Assembly (NCBI GenBank): GCA_040753915.1
Contig: JBFMDN010000025.1
Span: 1 to 64,000, forward strand
Length of the DNA: 64,000 nt
From: JBFMDN01 sp040753915
GTDB taxonomy: Bacteria > Desulfobacterota > Desulfomonilia > Desulfomonilales > Desulfomonilaceae
Reading direction: 5' to 3'
A model generated the notes under the pieces. The model made no database searches, was not told the origin of the DNA, and saw only the letters and a program-made list of their open reading frames with translations. The position numbers and the translations under genes are program-made. Every line of letters begins with the position of its first letter. Position 1 is the stretch's first letter. Below are positions 61,637-64,000 of the stretch, piece after piece.

Positions 61637-62254
61637 TTAGAATTTGTGATTCGATCTCGCTTCTTCACTCACAAGGCCGTAGAGAAAGATCTCACGAAAG
61701 GTCCGGACGTAGAGCTCGCCGTCGAGATGACGCTTGTTTAGTGTCCATTGATGAAGGACCCCGTCATGCAGGGCCATGAAGGTCAACGCAGTGATTGCCG
61801 GGTCAAGATCTCGCTTGAAGAGCCCCTGTCTCACTCCCTGTCGGACAAGTTCCGAGATGACTTTCTGGTATTCCCGGTAAACCTGGTTGAGAGCCGGCTC
61901 AAAATCCACATCCGCGTACAGCTCGGTGGTAAGGAAGGTTTGGAACACGCACAGCTCCTGGTTTTCCACTGCAAATCGGGAATTGAAGCTTATGACACGG
62001 TGGATCTTGTCCAAAGCGTTTCCCGAGCTTTCCTGGAGAGCTTCTATCATCCCGCCGATGAAGCGAGATTTGAATTCGTCGATGAGCCTCAGAAGGAGCT
62101 CGCCTTTGGATGAATAGTGTGCGTATATGGCGCCCTTTGTGACGCCGACCTTCTTGGAGATATCGTTGATGGATGTGCCGTGGTAGCCTTTGCGGACAAA
62201 GAGCTCGAGCGCGGCGTTGAGGATTTTGGATTCAGTGTTTGCGGGCGGCTTCAT
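61637..62254 (-). CDS. TetR-family transcriptional regulator
   Basis: 205 residues. The N-terminal helix-turn-helix is TSINDISKKVGVTKGAIYAH, preceded by ILNAALELFVRKGYHG, the standard TetR pattern; the C-terminal ligand domain is typical of FadR/PsrA-like regulators. As first gene of the thiolase-liv operon it probably senses an acyl-CoA and represses the operon until the substrate is present. Two matching operator candidates lie 20 and 150 bases upstream of its start. Ligand identity is inferred from context only. Confidence 0.9.
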   Translation of the reverse strand: MKPPANTESKILNAALELFVRKGYHGTSINDISKKVGVTKGAIYAHYSSKGELLLRLIDEFKSRFIGGMIEALQESSGNALDKIHRVISFNSRFAVENQELCVFQTFLTTELYADVDFEPALNQVYREYQKVISELVRQGVRQGLFKRDLDPAITALTFMALHDGVLHQWTLNKRHLDGELYVRTFREIFLYGLVSEEARSNHKF

Positions 62255-62274
62255 AAGGAGGCCCCTAGTAGCAT

Positions 62275-62291
62275 ACTAGCCGACCGGTATC
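62275..62291 (-). promoter_or_regulatory. Operator candidate 1 for the TetR regulator
   Basis: On the minus strand it reads GATACCGGTCGGCTAGT, 21 bases before the regulator's start codon. It matches the 62403 site in 16 of 17 positions and contains the partly palindromic ACCGGTCGG typical of TetR-type sites. Confidence 0.55.
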
Positions 62292-62402
62292 CCATTCCAT
62301 CGTACCTCCCTCCCATTGTCAACTCTTTTTCTACTTTCGTCCAAAATTTCTGTAAAAAACCACGCCACTCCCCCTATCGCGTTACCCTATTCTTTGCCAG
62401 TG

Positions 62403-62419
62403 GATACCGGTCGGTTAGT
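62403..62419 (+). promoter_or_regulatory. Operator candidate 2 for the TetR regulator
   Basis: On the plus strand it reads GATACCGGTCGGTTAGT, the inverted counterpart of the 62275 site, about 110 bases away. It lies about 130 bases before the divergent gene at 62551 and so may control that gene or allow DNA looping. Confidence 0.5.
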
Positions 62420-62550
62420 ACCCTCGCTGCGCGCCCTCCACCGCCGCACTAGAATTACCTTCCACCGAACCTCGGACTTTTCCCCCTCCAACTGCTATAA
62501 TCGCTCTCTCCCTGACCCGGCGTCCGGATTTGCGCGTCAACAGGTGGGGC

Positions 62551-64000
62551 ATGGCTACACAGATTCCTCCTTCTCTCAGACGATTGCTCTTCTTCGCCTT
62601 TCTCCTGGCTTTGTTCCTGTTCCTTGCCTTGTGGGCTCAGCCGCTCGTCCACCCCTATTTCGACCAGGTTGGCATCCGCGATGCCGGCACCACGTTGAGC
62701 TCCATAGTGACAGGGCCTCGTCCGATCGCCACGTTTATCGATCGAGCAATGCTCCATGTGGAGGGGCCGCTTCAGTTCACCCTGCTCAACGGGTACATCC
62801 ACGCAGTGGGTGACTTCCTGCCGCTGAGCCCTGCAGTTGTAGCGTTTCCTAATGCCCTTCTTGCATTAGGGGCAGTTGTCTTCGCGTACTTGCTAGGAAG
62901 GAAAACGCATTCTGAAGAGCTCGGGTACTGGTGCGCGTTGGCCTTTTCCCTCGGGCCATGGCTCGGCGAATCGCTGAGGCAACCGTGGTATTTCAACTCG
63001 CTCTCCTGCTTCTTGCAGTTTTCCGTGCTGTATTCTTTTGTGAGCCTCGCTCGAGACCCTGAATCGCGTCGGTACCGCGTTGCAGCACCCGCGTTTCTGG
63101 CTGCGTACCTCTCGACCGGTATGGACTGGCCGTCGTTTCTCTTCAGCCTGGGGCTCTTCATGCTCCTGAGCGGTCGACTCAGGGTATTTCTCCGGAATCC
63201 GTACAATGTGCTGCCCCTGGCCGTGGTCGCGGCACATGTAGCCTGGCCCATAGTGCTGTACTTGACCGGGCGTGAGCGCTTCTTGCCCGTGACCATGCTC
63301 CTCTATCCCTTCTTGCGGTATACGGATCTTACTCAAAACCCGGATTTCTGGGGTCGGGTGTGGAACAATGTGGTTGTGGGGTGGGGGCCTTTGGTCCTGT
63401 TTGCTCCCGCGGGCATGGTGATCTATTTCGCGTACGTGCGTCGCATGATGCCGGATCGGGTGGTGCGGGCGCTGTTCGACGCTTCTTCCGTTTGGTTCAT
63501 CGGAGGCCATTATGCACTGATCAAATCCTCCACCTCGGCCACGTACCTGTACGTCGTGGCAGTACCCACCGCGCTGCTGGCAAGCCTCGCCTTCGTGAGA
63601 CTCCGGCTGTCTCACGGCATCGCGATTGCAGCGATTTTCCTTTCGGTTCAGGTGTACGTGACAGCAACCAGACACTTTTCGGAGGATATCAATGCCGGAC
63701 GCAGAGTCCTGGCTGCTGCCACCTTTTTGCTGGAACAGCGGCCCGATCTGCTCGCCAGGGAAAAGACCGCATTCCTCCCGAGAAACATGGCAGCGAATGT
63801 TGGTCAGTACGCTCGAGGTCAAAACAAGCGGATTGTCATGCCTCAAGAATTCCCTGTGGAACGGCACAAGCATGCCATAGGATCTGAGGAGACAGTACTT
63901 CTCGCATTCGTGGACGCCTATAATGGAGACGGGCTGATCTCTGCCGATTGGGTAGTGCTGGATTCCGAGCTCTTTTCCGGGGATCTTCAGGCCTCGGGGT
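62551..64000 (+). CDS. Polytopic membrane protein, glycosyltransferase-like (partial, 3' end outside window)
   Basis: An open frame of 483 codons without a stop, from ATG 62551 after GGTGGGGC. The first 40 residues hold a signal-anchor helix (LLFFAFLLALFLFLALWAQ) followed by a short luminal loop with DQVGIRDAGTTLSS. About ten further hydrophobic helices lie between residues 90 and 370, and a soluble C-terminal part begins near 385. This layout resembles ArnT/PMT-type (GT39-like) membrane glycosyltransferases, but the diagnostic Asp-Glu loop is not clear. Divergent from the regulator gene. The name is tentative. Confidence 0.6.
   Translation, partial: MATQIPPSLRRLLFFAFLLALFLFLALWAQPLVHPYFDQVGIRDAGTTLSSIVTGPRPIATFIDRAMLHVEGPLQFTLLNGYIHAVGDFLPLSPAVVAFPNALLALGAVVFAYLLGRKTHSEELGYWCALAFSLGPWLGESLRQPWYFNSLSCFLQFSVLYSFVSLARDPESRRYRVAAPAFLAAYLSTGMDWPSFLFSLGLFMLLSGRLRVFLRNPYNVLPLAVVAAHVAWPIVLYLTGRERFLPVTMLLYPFLRYTDLTQNPDFWGRVWNNVVVGWGPLVLFAPAGMVIYFAYVRRMMPDRVVRALFDASSVWFIGGHYALIKSSTSATYLYVVAVPTALLASLAFVRLRLSHGIAIAAIFLSVQVYVTATRHFSEDINAGRRVLAAATFLLEQRPDLLAREKTAFLPRNMAANVGQYARGQNKRIVMPQEFPVERHKHAIGSEETVLLAFVDAYNGDGLISADWVVLDSELFSGDLQASG

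Overview
The window looks like chromosome of an anaerobic deltaproteobacterium (Desulfobacterota), probably close to Desulfomonile or Syntrophobacter. This is an inference from gene content: many-PAS hybrid histidine kinases, HD-GYP and PilZ-like signalling proteins, pyruvate phosphate dikinase, a ThiS-ThiF fusion, and a livKHMGF cluster carrying an acyl-CoA ligase and a thiolase. No rRNA, tRNA, CRISPR array or intact insertion sequence was seen.

1-10 kb is a partly decayed signalling region. It opens with a broken malic enzyme (1-723) and two small unknown genes. An HD-GYP protein (2342) and a PilZ-like protein (3707) face a class III cyclase (4690-5661, minus). Directly upstream of the cyclase lies a dicarboxylate symporter cut off after about two thirds of its length, and before that a gene interrupted by an in-frame TGA. 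A hybrid kinase (7496-9670, minus) follows. The gap at 9.7-10.9 kb holds a good sigma70-type promoter and a palindrome-rich repeat with inverted ends. A large membrane-bound hybrid kinase runs from 10950 to 14633.

15-30 kb is mostly housekeeping: rpsU, a rhodanese-methyltransferase membrane fusion, an FtsX-type permease next to a membrane GTPase, ppdK, an NADP-type isocitrate dehydrogenase, an MscS channel, thiF, cfa and a second PilZ-like protein. Two short secreted proline-rich proteins (19883 and 25092) lie among them.

30.8-51.8 kb is one block of about 22 same-strand phage-type genes. In order these are an XkdF-like protease, a scaffold-like protein, the major capsid protein, connectors, a tail tube protein, a probable chaperone, a hub-like protein, several unknown structural proteins, a tail fibre, an RmlC-type sugar epimerase, a holin-like protein, an NlpC/P60 hydrolase, a spanin pair, and finally the portal protein plus two unknown genes. 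No terminase, tape-measure protein, integrase, repressor or replication gene is visible. The portal lies at the opposite end from the capsid genes. This makes the locus a candidate gene-transfer-agent-like or otherwise domesticated particle, and it is the most interesting part of the window. A dCTP deaminase and a small partner gene face it on the minus strand at 51.9-52.8 kb.

53.5-62.3 kb is a single minus-strand catabolic operon led by a TetR-family regulator: thiolase, LivF, LivG, acyl-CoA ligase, LivH, LivM and LivK. It probably imports an organic acid, activates it to its CoA ester and cleaves the product thiolytically. Two matching 17-bp sites in opposite orientation lie upstream of the regulator and are likely operators. 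A polytopic membrane protein starts at 62551 and runs off the right edge.
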